From Thermosulfuriphilus ammonigenes (GTDB lineage: Bacteria > Desulfobacterota > Thermodesulfobacteria > Thermodesulfobacteriales > ST65), in assembly GCF_011207455.1 (NCBI RefSeq), contig NZ_CP048877.1, positions 116,576-180,575 of the forward strand: DNA of 64,000 nucleotides. Direction: 5' to 3'. Positions 17,570 through 26,852 of the stretch are shown here, piece after piece (the first letter of the stretch is position 1; every line of letters begins with the position of its first letter). The notes below the pieces were generated by a model, which saw only the letters and a program-made list of their open reading frames with translations, did not search any database and had not been told where the DNA came from. Both the position numbers and the translations under genes were made by a program.

Positions 17570-20341
17570 TTGGGTGGTCTGGTGTTTATCGAAAAACACA
17601 ATAGTTGCCTTAATACCCTGGCTATTATTGATTATATTCGCGAAGAACATCCTGACCGGGTGGAGGAACTTCTTGATGGCCTCGGCCCGGAGATCGAGGG
17701 TCTTGATGATCCCTTGGCCTTTCTCTCGGACCCAAACAATTGGGTTTCTTCCTCCCTCCTTATTAAAATGTATGAAAATGCCCGAAGAATTACCGGCGAT
17801 GATCTGGTAGCCTTTAAGATTGGCTTTGAATCTGTCCGCCGTCAGAAGCTGGGATATGTTCAAAAAATAGTCCTCTTTGCCCTCCGGGATCCTCGAATTG
17901 CCCTAAAGAGGGTTCAGGCCGTTAATGATCGCTTTAACCGTAACAAGGTCATCAAGCTCCTGGAAACCAAGCGGGACAGGGCCGTTATGCAACTTCATTG
18001 GGCCAAACACCTCCCCCTTTCGGTGGATTTTTGCCTGATGAATAAGGGGGTTTATAGCGCTATTCCTCTTATCTGGGGACTTCCGCCGGCCAATATCACC
18101 GAAACCAAATGTTTTTTTCGGGGAGACAACTATTGCGAATATCACTTGCGTTGGCAACGAAGGAGTCTCTTCAAGGACATTTTCAATCGTATTTTTGCCC
18201 CCTGGAAGGTAGTCGAGGAAAGTATTGCAGAACTTGAGCGAGATAAAGAAATCCTAAAAGAAAAATACGATGAGGTTCACCAGTTAAACTTAGCCCTTAA
18301 GGCCAAAATTGACCAGCTTCTTTCCCTTCAGAAGGCCGGAACAACTATTCTCTCTACTCTAGATTTGGAAAAACTCCTTGATCGTATTCTTACCGAACTG
18401 ACCAAGGTGGTGGGGCTTAAGCGAGCCGGAATCTTTATGCTTGATGAATCCCGCTCCTGGCTTCAATTGGTTCATGCTATTGGGGTAGAAAAGGAGGTCA
18501 TCCAGAGTTTTCGTTACTACCGCGTGCCCCTCAACAAAAAAGATAATATCATCGCTCGAGCGGCCCGGGAAAAACAACCCATTCTTATCGATGATCCAGA
18601 AAGGGAGTCTCTTAACCGAAGCAACCCTCTTCTTCGGCATTTTCGACCTCAGGCCTTTATTTTGGTGCCCCTGGCTGTAGAAGGAAAGACCTTAGCTGTG
18701 GTGGTAGGAGACAGAGAAAAATCGAGATCTCCACTGGCCAAAATCGACGCCGAATTTCTCAAGCTATTTGCTACTCAGACCGCGGTAGCCCTTCAAAACG
18801 CTTCCCTATATAACCGTCTGGAGAGCAGCGAACGGCGCTATCGTGAGCTGATAGAAAATGCCCAAGAGGGTTTTTGGGTTCTTGATTCCAGCGGTCATCT
18901 AGACTTTGCCAATCAGTATCTCCATCACCTTTTAGGTCGGGACAAGCTTCTGGGGCTTTCGGTTTATGATCTAGTAGATGACAAAGGTAAGAAGGCCGTT
19001 CTCAAGCTCTTCATGAGGAATATCCAGGGTTTGCCCGCTAAGGGTGAGGTAGCCTTTAAGCGTCCAGATGATACCTATGTCTATACCTTGGTCAGTAGTG
19101 TTCCCTTGTTTGAGGAGGGGGAGTTCAAGGGTAGTTTTGCCTTGGTGGCTGACATTACTGACAAGAAGAAGATGGAAGATCGACTCCTTCATACCCAGAA
19201 GCTTGAGGCCTTGGGGACACTTGCCGGAGGTATCGCCCATGATTTCAACAATATTCTTACGGGAATCATGGGATATTTGACCCTCCTTCGCCAGAAGATT
19301 ACCGACCCCGAACCACTCAAATTTATCGATGTAATTGAGCGTTCCAGTCTTCGGGCTGCCGACCTGGTGCGACAGATTTTGACTTTTAGTAGAGATCTCA
19401 AACCAGCAGGCGAAGAGAAGACCATAAATCTAAACGAGGTTGTTCGAGAGACAGAAGCCCTTCTCAAAGGCACTTTAGAAAAATCTATCATTTTAGAGCT
19501 CAATCTGGCCGAGTCTTTGCCAACTATAAAGGCCGATTCTACCCAGGTTCAACAGGCCCTGCTAAATCTTTGTGTCAACGCCAGAGATGCCATGGAGGGG
19601 CGGGGGCGGTTGGTGATTTCTACATCGACCATTACCCTGGGGGAGGAGGATGGTCCCTTTTCAGAACTCATGGCTGTCCCCGGCCTATACGTGATGCTTA
19701 GCGTCTCTGACTCGGGTTGTGGCATCCCTGAAGAGATTCTCCCCCGCATCTTTGATCCCTTCTTCACTACAAAGGGGATCGGTCAGGGAACAGGTCTGGG
19801 TTTGGCCATGGTTTACGGCATTGTACGAGGGGCCGGTGGCTATGTCCATGTAGAGTCTGTAGTAGGACAGGGGACAACATTTTATCTCTTCTTCCCGGCC
19901 TCAGAGGACCGGCCTACAGTCTCCGAGCCTTTGCCTACCCGGAGAGAGCTTACTGGACGCGAAGGGATCTTGGTGGTCGACGATGAAGAACTCATCAGGC
20001 ATCTGGCCCACGAAATACTTACTCGGTATGGCTACAAGGTCTTTTTGGCTAAAGATGGCTACGAGGCCCTGAATATTTACCAGGCCTTTCGCCAGGAGAT
20101 AGATCTGGTAGTCCTTGATCTTATCATGCCGGAGATGACAGGAGAGGAAACTTTGGAGCGGCTGCGGCAGCTTAATCAAAAAATAAGGGCTGTTTTTATT
20201 ACCGGATACAGTCGTAAAGAAGAATCTTCTCTCGGGGTTCCGGTGATCTACAAACCCTTTAATGTGGAAGAATTCCTCCAGGTAATTAGGAATCGCCTCG
20301 AGGAGCCATCCGGAGAACTTGTAGATAGCCTCTCAGCTTGA
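17570..20341 (+). CDS. Soluble hybrid sensor histidine kinase (V4R-like, GAF, PAS, HisKA, HATPase, REC)
   Basis: 923 residues, no membrane spans, so a cytoplasmic sensor. The N-terminal 200 residues resemble a 4-vinyl-reductase-type (V4R) small-molecule domain, ending TKCFFRGDNYCEYHLRW. A coiled coil (about 220-260), GAF (about 265-415) and PAS (about 425-545) follow. The H-box is TLAGGIAHDFNNILTGIMGY, the N-box NLCVNARDAMEG, and the G-boxes DSGCGIPEEI and GTGLGLAMVYG. A C-terminal receiver has VVDDEE, VVLDLIMPEMTG and IYKPFN, so the kinase can pass phosphate to itself or onward. It starts with TTG and lacks a clear ribosome-binding site; a GTG at 17582 is an alternative. It is transcribed alone; the output partner is unknown. 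Confidence 0.88.
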   Translation: MGGLVFIEKHNSCLNTLAIIDYIREEHPDRVEELLDGLGPEIEGLDDPLAFLSDPNNWVSSSLLIKMYENARRITGDDLVAFKIGFESVRRQKLGYVQKIVLFALRDPRIALKRVQAVNDRFNRNKVIKLLETKRDRAVMQLHWAKHLPLSVDFCLMNKGVYSAIPLIWGLPPANITETKCFFRGDNYCEYHLRWQRRSLFKDIFNRIFAPWKVVEESIAELERDKEILKEKYDEVHQLNLALKAKIDQLLSLQKAGTTILSTLDLEKLLDRILTELTKVVGLKRAGIFMLDESRSWLQLVHAIGVEKEVIQSFRYYRVPLNKKDNIIARAAREKQPILIDDPERESLNRSNPLLRHFRPQAFILVPLAVEGKTLAVVVGDREKSRSPLAKIDAEFLKLFATQTAVALQNASLYNRLESSERRYRELIENAQEGFWVLDSSGHLDFANQYLHHLLGRDKLLGLSVYDLVDDKGKKAVLKLFMRNIQGLPAKGEVAFKRPDDTYVYTLVSSVPLFEEGEFKGSFALVADITDKKKMEDRLLHTQKLEALGTLAGGIAHDFNNILTGIMGYLTLLRQKITDPEPLKFIDVIERSSLRAADLVRQILTFSRDLKPAGEEKTINLNEVVRETEALLKGTLEKSIILELNLAESLPTIKADSTQVQQALLNLCVNARDAMEGRGRLVISTSTITLGEEDGPFSELMAVPGLYVMLSVSDSGCGIPEEILPRIFDPFFTTKGIGQGTGLGLAMVYGIVRGAGGYVHVESVVGQGTTFYLFFPASEDRPTVSEPLPTRRELTGREGILVVDDEELIRHLAHEILTRYGYKVFLAKDGYEALNIYQAFRQEIDLVVLDLIMPEMTGEETLERLRQLNQKIRAVFITGYSRKEESSLGVPVIYKPFNVEEFLQVIRNRLEEPSGELVDSLSA

Positions 20342-20375
20342 AGCTCTCCTCCGGTCATATTATTTTTCAATCTAA

Positions 20376-20792
20376 ATGATTGTCTTTGATCTTTCCTGTG
20401 AAAACAATCATGTCTTTGAGGGCTGGTTTGCTGATCGGGCCTCCTATGAAGAACAAGTGGCCAAAGGGCTTATTAACTGTCCCTTCTGTGGAAGTCAAAA
20501 GATCCGCAAGATCCTTTCCCCGGTGGCCATAAAAAAATCCCGTGACAGTCAGCATCAGGCCTCTACACCAGAGGCCAAAATGCTAAACGTTCTCTATCAG
20601 ATATCCCGTTATGTAGAGAAAAACTTTGAAGATGTTGGAGCACGTTTTGCCGAAGAGGCCCTTAAAATACACTATGGTATCGAGGAGCCTCGAGCCATTC
20701 GAGGGGTGGCTACCGAAGAGGAAGAAAAGATTCTTAAAGAAGAAGGAGTTGAGTTTCTTAAGGTCCCTGTGATCCGAAAATCCGAACACTGA
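20376..20792 (+). CDS. DUF1178 family protein
   Basis: 138 residues. It starts MIVFDLSCENNHVFEGWF, and has a CPFCGS zinc-like pair that may bind metal with the earlier cysteine, matching the DUF1178 family. The tail (IRGVATEEEEKILKEEGVEF) is the conserved end of that family. No biochemical function is known. The stop shares one base with the next start (TGATG), so it is cotranslated with the FKBP-type isomerase gene. Confidence 0.88.
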   Translation: MIVFDLSCENNHVFEGWFADRASYEEQVAKGLINCPFCGSQKIRKILSPVAIKKSRDSQHQASTPEAKMLNVLYQISRYVEKNFEDVGARFAEEALKIHYGIEEPRAIRGVATEEEEKILKEEGVEFLKVPVIRKSEH

Positions 20793-21253
20793 TGGAGACA
20801 AAGATCATTGCCAAAGGGGCCAAGGTGACTATTTCCTACCGCGTTCTGGCCGCAGGTAAAGTAGTTGATGTCTCTAAGTCTCCAGTTTCTTTTATCTGCG
20901 GAGAAGGGCAGTTTATGCCTTACGTAGAAGAGGCCCTTATTGGAGCCAAAGTCGGGGAGACACGGCATATTGTTGTTCCCCCTCAGTATCACTACGGGCC
21001 TTATGATCCACTCAAATTGGTAGCTATTTCCCGGGAACGTCTCCCCCAGGGGGCCAACCCGGGAGAGGTGGTTCGGCTAGTAGATGAGTTTTGGGTCTTG
21101 AGGCCAGCGCTCATCCGGGAGATAAACGAAGGCTATGCCTTTGTGGACTTTAATCACCCCCTGGCCGGAAAGGAGCTCCAGTTTGAGGTAGAGATCTTGG
21201 GGATCTCTTACGATGAGGCTTCTGCTCCTTCGGATTCAGAATCGCCCTCGTAG
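20792..21253 (+). CDS. SlyD-like FKBP-type peptidyl-prolyl isomerase
   Basis: 153 residues. It has the FKBP core KVTISYRVLAAGKVVD and the insert-in-flap arrangement (EEALIGAKVGETRHIVVPPQYHYGPYD ... HPLAGKELQFEVEI, given here as separate blocks) characteristic of SlyD-type FKBPs. It lacks the long His-rich metal-binding tail of E. coli SlyD and ends in Ser/Glu residues. It should act as a cytoplasmic folding helper. The last 46 bases overlap the 3' end of topA on the other strand. Confidence 0.85.
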   Translation: METKIIAKGAKVTISYRVLAAGKVVDVSKSPVSFICGEGQFMPYVEEALIGAKVGETRHIVVPPQYHYGPYDPLKLVAISRERLPQGANPGEVVRLVDEFWVLRPALIREINEGYAFVDFNHPLAGKELQFEVEILGISYDEASAPSDSESPS

Positions 21254-23478
21254 GGCTCCCGATGGCCGCAGTCTTTGTTTAAACATTTAAGATAGACTCC
21301 ATCTCGCTTTGAACGCTTTATGACCATAAGGGGGGCTCCACAGGAAGGACAGCCCCGGGCCACTGGCTCATCCCAGATAGCGTAGCGGCACTGTGGATAT
21401 CGGCTACAAGAATAAAATACTTTCCCCTTTCTGGTTCGTCTTTTAACCAACTCACCATTACAACCCGCCTCAGGGCAGGGGACACCGGTAGAAAGAGGAC
21501 GGACATTTTTGCACGTCGGATAACCGGAGCAGGCTAAAAACTCCCCAAAGCGACTTCGCTTGACCACCATGGGACGACCACACTTTTCACAAACGCCGGC
21601 CTGTTTTTGTTCTGGCTCTATGATTTTGATATGACCGCGGTCATCTCGGGTGAAATCTCGGCTGGTTTTACATTCTGGGTACCGACTACAAACAAGAAAC
21701 TCTCCAGCCCGTCCCAGACGAATAACCATGGGAGAACCACAGGCTGGACACTTCACATCAGTGGCTACTCCCTCTTTTTTAATGGAGGTCATTTCTTTCT
21801 GGGCCACTTCAAGTTCTTTAGTAAAGGCCTCATGGAACTCCTTGAGCACCTCTACCCGAGTAATCTTTCCCTCTTCGATACGATCCAGGGCCTCCTCCAT
21901 CCGGGCAGTAAACTCTACGTCAATGATGTCCGGAAAATGGGAGGTGAGAAGCTCATTTACTAGAAGCCCTAACTCCGTAGGACGCAGTTGATTTTGCTCC
22001 TGACGCACATAGTCTCGTTCCTTAATTGTAGAGATTATAGTGGCATAGGTACTTGGTCGGCCGATACCTTTCTCCTCTAGGGCCTTGATGAGACTGGCTT
22101 CCGTATAGCGGGGAGGAGGCTGAGTGAAATGTTGTTTGGGAATAAGTTCCAGAAGGGACAATACCTCTTCCGGGCTCACTGGCGGCAATTTTTCCTCGTC
22201 TTCCCCTTCTTTATTTTCTACATAAAGGGTCATAAATCCCGGAAAGACGATCACGGTTCCGGTAGCCCTAAGGCCGTAGGGCCCGGCCTGGATTTCTATA
22301 GTAGTTTGTTCTAATTTGGCCTGAGCCATTTGAGAGGCCACAAATCGCTTCCAAATAAGGCTATAAAGGGCCAGTTCGTCCTTAGAAAGATAGGGAGCAA
22401 CCTGTTCTGGAGTGCGATAAACAGAGGTTGGCCTTATGGCTTCATGGGCCTCTTGGGCTCCGGAGCGGCTTTTATAGGTGTGGGCTCTGGAGGGAAGATA
22501 ATCTGGGCCAAAGGATTCCTTGATAAAATCTCTAACCTCACTTATCGCCTCCGGAGCGGTGCGGGTAGAATCCGTGCGCATATAAGTAATGAGTCCCACC
22601 GGTCCTTCGGGCCCCAGATCTATCCCTTCATAAAGACGTTGGGCTATAAGCATGGTCTTTCTGGCTGGAAAACGCAGCTTTCTGTAAGCCTCCTGTTGAA
22701 GGGTGCTGGTGATGAACGGGGGGGCCGGACGACGACGCCTCTCCTTGCGCTTGACCTCAGAGACAATGAAGGTAGCCTTTTCAAGATCATCTACTACAGT
22801 GCGAGCTTCCTTCTCTCTCTTAAGCTCTAGCTTTTTGCCGTTTCGTTGGATAACCTTGGCTAAAAACTCCTGCCCCTCGGCGCCCTGGAGCTTGGCCGTA
22901 ACTGTCCAATACTCCTCAGGGACGAAGGCCCGGATCTCTTTTTCGCGCTCACAGATAATCTTTAAGGCTACTGATTGAACTCGCCCGGCAGAAAGGCCTC
23001 GTTTGACCTTTTCCCAGAGAAGAGGGGAAATCTGATAACCAACCAGGCGATCCAGGATTCTCCGGGCTTGTTGTGATTCATAGCGATAGCGATTAAGATC
23101 GGTAGGGTTTTTAAAGGCCTCTTTTATCCCTCTTTCGGTGAGTTCATAAAGAAGAACCCGATGAAACCGGCGCTTTTTATTTCGGAGTTCTTCAGCAATA
23201 TGCCAAGCAATAGCCTCTCCCTCGCGATCTGGATCTGGGCCTAAATAAATGTCTTCGACTCCCCGGGCGGCCCGACGAAGTTCATCAATGATCTTTTTCT
23301 TACCGCGAATTATCTCGTACTGAGGGCTAAAACCATTGTCTATATCCACCCCCAGTTTACTTTTGGGCAGATCCTTAATGTGACCAACCGAGGCCCTGAC
23401 ATCATAATCTTTGCCAAGGATTTTTTTGAGAGTTTTAACCTTTGTGGGAGACTCAACAATGACCAGTCCCTTTTTCAT
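21208..23478 (-). CDS. topA: DNA topoisomerase I
   Basis: 756 residues. The Toprim domain begins GLVIVESPTKVKTLKKILG, with the acidic YLGPDPDREGEAIAWH motif. The catalytic tyrosine is in GLITYMRTDSTR. The C-terminus carries four Cys4 zinc-ribbon repeats (CPACGSPM, CEKCGRPM, CPEAGCNGEL, CPSCGAPL, each with a partner cysteine pair). It relaxes negative supercoils. It lies 29 bases after the stop of the frameshifted dprA gene and is the last gene of the minus-strand run that starts with the response regulator at 27505. Its end overlaps the facing FKBP gene by 46 bases. Confidence 0.96.
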   Translation of the reverse strand: MKKGLVIVESPTKVKTLKKILGKDYDVRASVGHIKDLPKSKLGVDIDNGFSPQYEIIRGKKKIIDELRRAARGVEDIYLGPDPDREGEAIAWHIAEELRNKKRRFHRVLLYELTERGIKEAFKNPTDLNRYRYESQQARRILDRLVGYQISPLLWEKVKRGLSAGRVQSVALKIICEREKEIRAFVPEEYWTVTAKLQGAEGQEFLAKVIQRNGKKLELKREKEARTVVDDLEKATFIVSEVKRKERRRRPAPPFITSTLQQEAYRKLRFPARKTMLIAQRLYEGIDLGPEGPVGLITYMRTDSTRTAPEAISEVRDFIKESFGPDYLPSRAHTYKSRSGAQEAHEAIRPTSVYRTPEQVAPYLSKDELALYSLIWKRFVASQMAQAKLEQTTIEIQAGPYGLRATGTVIVFPGFMTLYVENKEGEDEEKLPPVSPEEVLSLLELIPKQHFTQPPPRYTEASLIKALEEKGIGRPSTYATIISTIKERDYVRQEQNQLRPTELGLLVNELLTSHFPDIIDVEFTARMEEALDRIEEGKITRVEVLKEFHEAFTKELEVAQKEMTSIKKEGVATDVKCPACGSPMVIRLGRAGEFLVCSRYPECKTSRDFTRDDRGHIKIIEPEQKQAGVCEKCGRPMVVKRSRFGEFLACSGYPTCKNVRPLSTGVPCPEAGCNGELVKRRTRKGKVFYSCSRYPQCRYAIWDEPVARGCPSCGAPLMVIKRSKRDGVYLKCLNKDCGHREPYEGDSESEGAEASS

Positions 23479-23507
23479 AGCCTTTCCCGTCTCTCTTTCT
23501 ACTCGGG

Positions 23508-24588
23508 TCAGCGAGGCCTTCGCTGATAGTGTCCTCCCGGAAGGGCCTCTACTAAGCCCGCAAGCTCAAGTTCTAAGAGGATGCCAGCGATTCTAGAAAT
23601 ATCAAGTCCAATCTTTTGGGCAATTTCTTCTAGATGAAGGGGATAAAAATCCAGGACCTGCCATATTTGTTGGGCATCTGGAGGTAGATCTGGATCATCC
23701 AACAAGGGGGAGTCGTGCTCTTTATCTTCTCTGAGCCCCAAGGAAAGAAGAACATCTTCCGGAGATTCAACCAAGGCCGCCCCTTCTTTGATAAGTCGGT
23801 GGCACCCACGACTTTTATAGGAGTAGACACTTCCGGGAACAGCCATTACCTCCCGTCCCTGCTCACCAGCCAGCCGGGCTGTTATCAGGGAACCACTTTT
23901 GGGGCTGGCTTCAACCACTACCACCGCCTGACAGAGGCCGCTAATGATCCGATTGCGTATTGGAAAGTTTTCCCGACGAGGACCAGTGCCCAGCGGGAAT
24001 TCACTAATCAGGGCCCCAGTATGGGAAATCTCTTCCAGGAGACCTTGATTGCTCCGGGGATAGACCACATCCAGCCCCGTTCCCAGAACGGCCCAGGTGA
24101 CTCCTCCGGCCTCAAGGGCCCCTTGGTGAGCCGCCGTGTCTATCCCTTGGGCCGCCCCACTGACGATGATAGTGCCAGTCCGGGCCAAATCTCTGGCCAG
24201 CTCCCTAGCTAGCCGCAGACCGTAGTTGCTGGGATGCCGTGAGCCAACGATGGCTATAGCCTGCCCAGAAGGGACAAGATTTCCTTTAAGGTAAAGAATG
24301 GGCGGCATCAGGAATTTGGCGGAGAAGCTCGGGGTAATGGGGCTCCCCAAGATGGACGATCTTTAGCCCCATATCTTCAAGCCTCTTGAGTTCTTCTTCG
24401 GCCCGAGACCAGGTGATTTTTTGGCTAATGGCCTCAACCAACCTTTCTGGAAGTCCAGCGACCCGGAGCTCTTCCGAAGAGCTCTCCCAGATCTTTGCCG
24501 GAGGGCCTATTTTTTCTAAAAGTCGTTTAAAGCCTACAGGACCAAGGCCAGGTATCAACCAGAGGGCGAGCCAGAAGAAGAAATCCAT
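23508..24588 (-). pseudogene. dprA: DprA DNA-processing protein, split by a +1 frameshift
   Basis: Two frames together make one DprA. From the ATG at 24588 (MDFFFWLALWLIPGLG) the frame runs to LLRQIPDA and then leaves the family, stopping at 24286. The second frame enters at PPILYLKGN (from about 24305). It has the Rossmann core (AIVGSRHPSNYGLRLA, SGAAQGIDTAAH, RNRIISGL, GSLITARLA) and the C-terminal winged helix, stopping at 23508. The frames join if one base is skipped near 24300-24309. DprA loads RecA on incoming single-stranded DNA in transformation. The break could be a real mutation, programmed frameshifting, reinitiation at the ATG at 24308, or a sequencing error. ATG 24588 comes two bases after the upstream stop. 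Confidence 0.85.
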
Positions 24589-24589
24589 A

Positions 24590-25318
24590 TCAGTGGAAAC
24601 GGAAGATGGCTTCGTTTCCTTTAAACTCCAGATTCCCAATCTCTTGGAAGATTTCCCTGGCCAGGACCGGGTAAAGGGGCCAGGGATCACCCCTTCTAAC
24701 CACCTCTCTTACCGAGGTCTGCTGAGGTATGGGGGTGCCTTTATAGGCAATTACCAGGGAGGGATCGGGGCGAGTCTCAAAGGTGATCACTTTTTCCTCG
24801 TCGAATCCGTAGTCGATAATCCAACAAAGGACAAGATCTACAGCCCCCCTTAAAAGGGGGTAAATGGTCTTAACCGTTACCCCAGAGGGGAAAAGGCTTA
24901 GCTCTTTTTTTACCTCATGTTTGAAGAAGAGATTGGCCTCCCAGAAGATAATTTCCTCCCTAATAAAGTCGTTAAGTTCAATGAAAGTTCGATCTGGGTT
25001 GGTCTTTAAGGAGAAGGCCGAAAGGAGCTGGTTTATTCTCTCTACTTGTTCAACGACGTTCTGAAGCCTTTCATCTTCTCCCTCTAGCATCTGATAAAGT
25101 TTTTCCCGCGTGTCTGGATCCATCCCTTTAAGCAAGACTCCCTCAAGGAGTTTTTTCTTTTTCTGTCTTAAGAAACTTAAGAATTCTAGCTGCATGCTGA
25201 GGATCTGAAGGGGGCCGGAGAGATTGTGAATAAATCCTTGAACAAGACGTCCCATGAGGGCCGGTCGAATATGTTCTACCAAGAGTCCGCTCCAGACCTC
25301 CTCTGGCTCCTTAGCCAT
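24590..25318 (-). CDS. Degenerate histidine kinase-like protein
   Basis: 242 residues. The region LVQGFIHNLSGPLQILSMQL looks like a HisKA H-box (H at about residue 31, with the following N and P). The two predicted helices expected of a DHp domain follow. The C-terminal half (ITFETRPDPSLVIAYKGTP ... GNLEFKGNEAIFRF) sits where the ATPase domain should be but shows no N- or G-box, so phosphorylation activity is doubtful. It overlaps the HD-GYP gene by 8 bases. With two receiver proteins upstream it may be a phosphotransfer or docking partner; that is inference. Confidence 0.65.
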   Translation of the reverse strand: MAKEPEEVWSGLLVEHIRPALMGRLVQGFIHNLSGPLQILSMQLEFLSFLRQKKKKLLEGVLLKGMDPDTREKLYQMLEGEDERLQNVVEQVERINQLLSAFSLKTNPDRTFIELNDFIREEIIFWEANLFFKHEVKKELSLFPSGVTVKTIYPLLRGAVDLVLCWIIDYGFDEEKVITFETRPDPSLVIAYKGTPIPQQTSVREVVRRGDPWPLYPVLAREIFQEIGNLEFKGNEAIFRFH

Positions 25319-26852
25319 GGTCGCTCTCCTTAGAAATAATCTTCACCAAGGCCTCTACCGCCCGGCCATCAAACTGAGTCCATTTATTGCGTTCAAGCTC
25401 GGCCAAGGCCTCTTCATAGCTCATGGCCTTACGGTAGGGGCGGGTGGACGTTAGGGCGTCAAAGGCGTCAGCTACGGCCAAGATTCGGGAGAGAAGAGGG
25501 ATTTCTTCTCCTTGAAGACCATCAGGATATCCCTTACCATCCCAGCGTTCATGATGGTGCCGGATAATGGCCTTTTCCTGAGGCAGAAGGCCCAGATGGC
25601 TGACTATTTCCTCCCCAATGACGGGATGTTTTTTGATGATTTCATACTCTTCTGGAGTAAGACGTCCTGGTTTCATAAGAATGTGGTCTCTTATACCAAT
25701 TTTGCCTATATCGTGCAGCTGGGCAGCAAAGCGAAGAGAGTCGATTTCCTCTTCAGGAAGATTCATCTGCTTAGCAATTTTGACAGCCCATTCTGTAACC
25801 CGCTGGGAGTGCTCCTTTGTGTAAGGATCCTTGGCCTCAAGAGTGGTTACCAGAGCTCGAAGAGTAGAGTGAAGATTAAGGAGAATACTCTCATAAAGGA
25901 TTAAATTCTCTACGTTGAGAGAGGCTCGTTCCACCAGAAGATGAAGGGTAAATAGGTCCTCTTCACTAAAGCTAGGACGATCCGGCTTGCGAGCGGCGGC
26001 CAGAATTCCCAGTGTCTCTTCTCGAATGGCAAAAGGAACGGCAATCAGAGAACCGCTAAAGCCCTGAAGTTGTCTGCGTGAGTCCTGGACATACATGGCT
26101 GGAAGGCCCTCCTTGAAGACCTTCACCAGCCCAGAGTCGCTGGACAGAGAGAGACATCGGTAGGGAGAGAGGATTTTCCTCTCCCCCACTTCAGCCATCG
26201 TAATTAGTTTGGCTTCATCGGTATTGGCTATCCAAAAGAAAGCGGCGTCAGCCTCGGTTAGACGGTGGGCCAGATGGGTGACCTTTTGGTAGAGTTCGAG
26301 GGTGCTCTTAACCCGACTTAAGGCTTCACTAATAGAAAAAAGGATACTTTGTTCCCGGATTTTTTTCTTAAGACGATCATTGAGCTCTCTTAAGACTGCT
26401 TGCTCGGCGGTAAGATTAAGGTTTTCGACGATGAGCTTGCGTTCACGGGAAAGCCTTTCTACGGCCAGCTGAAGATCAGTTAATTTAAAAGGTTTGGGAA
26501 GAAAATCCGAAGCTCCAGAACGAATGGCCTCCACCAAACAATCAAAGGATGGATATCCTGTCATCAGGATAATTATCAGGTGGCGGTTTATCTTCTTTAG
26601 ACGTCGCAATAGCTCTAGGCCATCCATACCTGGCATGTAGATGTCCAGAATGACTCCGTCTATCTCTTGGGTCTGGACAATCTCTAAGGCCTTGAAAGCA
26701 TTGGCTGCCTCAAGGGTCTCGATGTTATCAAAACGAGAAAGGTATTCCCTGATAAGTTCCCTTATATGGGGCTCATCATCCACCACCAGGATACGCAGGT
26801 GCTCCTTTGGGGTTTCTTCGGCGCTTTTAGGGTAGGTGTCCGTAGCAATCAA
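25311..26852 (-). CDS. Response regulator with GAF and HD-GYP c-di-GMP phosphodiesterase domains
   Basis: 513 residues. The N-terminal receiver has LVVDDEP, the phosphorylated Asp in VILDIYMPGMDG, and FLPKPF. A short coiled coil and a GAF domain (about 190-330) follow. The HD-GYP domain has the metal motif QLHDIGKIG, HPVIGEEI, IIRHHHERWDGKGYPDGLQG and VADAFDALTSTRPYRKAMS, with all core residues intact, so it is expected to hydrolyse cyclic di-GMP. It overlaps the gene upstream by 4 bases and the one downstream by 8. Confidence 0.9.
   Translation of the reverse strand: MIATDTYPKSAEETPKEHLRILVVDDEPHIRELIREYLSRFDNIETLEAANAFKALEIVQTQEIDGVILDIYMPGMDGLELLRRLKKINRHLIIILMTGYPSFDCLVEAIRSGASDFLPKPFKLTDLQLAVERLSRERKLIVENLNLTAEQAVLRELNDRLKKKIREQSILFSISEALSRVKSTLELYQKVTHLAHRLTEADAAFFWIANTDEAKLITMAEVGERKILSPYRCLSLSSDSGLVKVFKEGLPAMYVQDSRRQLQGFSGSLIAVPFAIREETLGILAAARKPDRPSFSEEDLFTLHLLVERASLNVENLILYESILLNLHSTLRALVTTLEAKDPYTKEHSQRVTEWAVKIAKQMNLPEEEIDSLRFAAQLHDIGKIGIRDHILMKPGRLTPEEYEIIKKHPVIGEEIVSHLGLLPQEKAIIRHHHERWDGKGYPDGLQGEEIPLLSRILAVADAFDALTSTRPYRKAMSYEEALAELERNKWTQFDGRAVEALVKIISKESDHG

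Noticed and set aside
24286-24350. N-terminal extension of the second dprA frame from an ATG at 24350
   Set aside because: Those 14 codons have no DprA similarity; the family sequence in that stretch is in the other frame.
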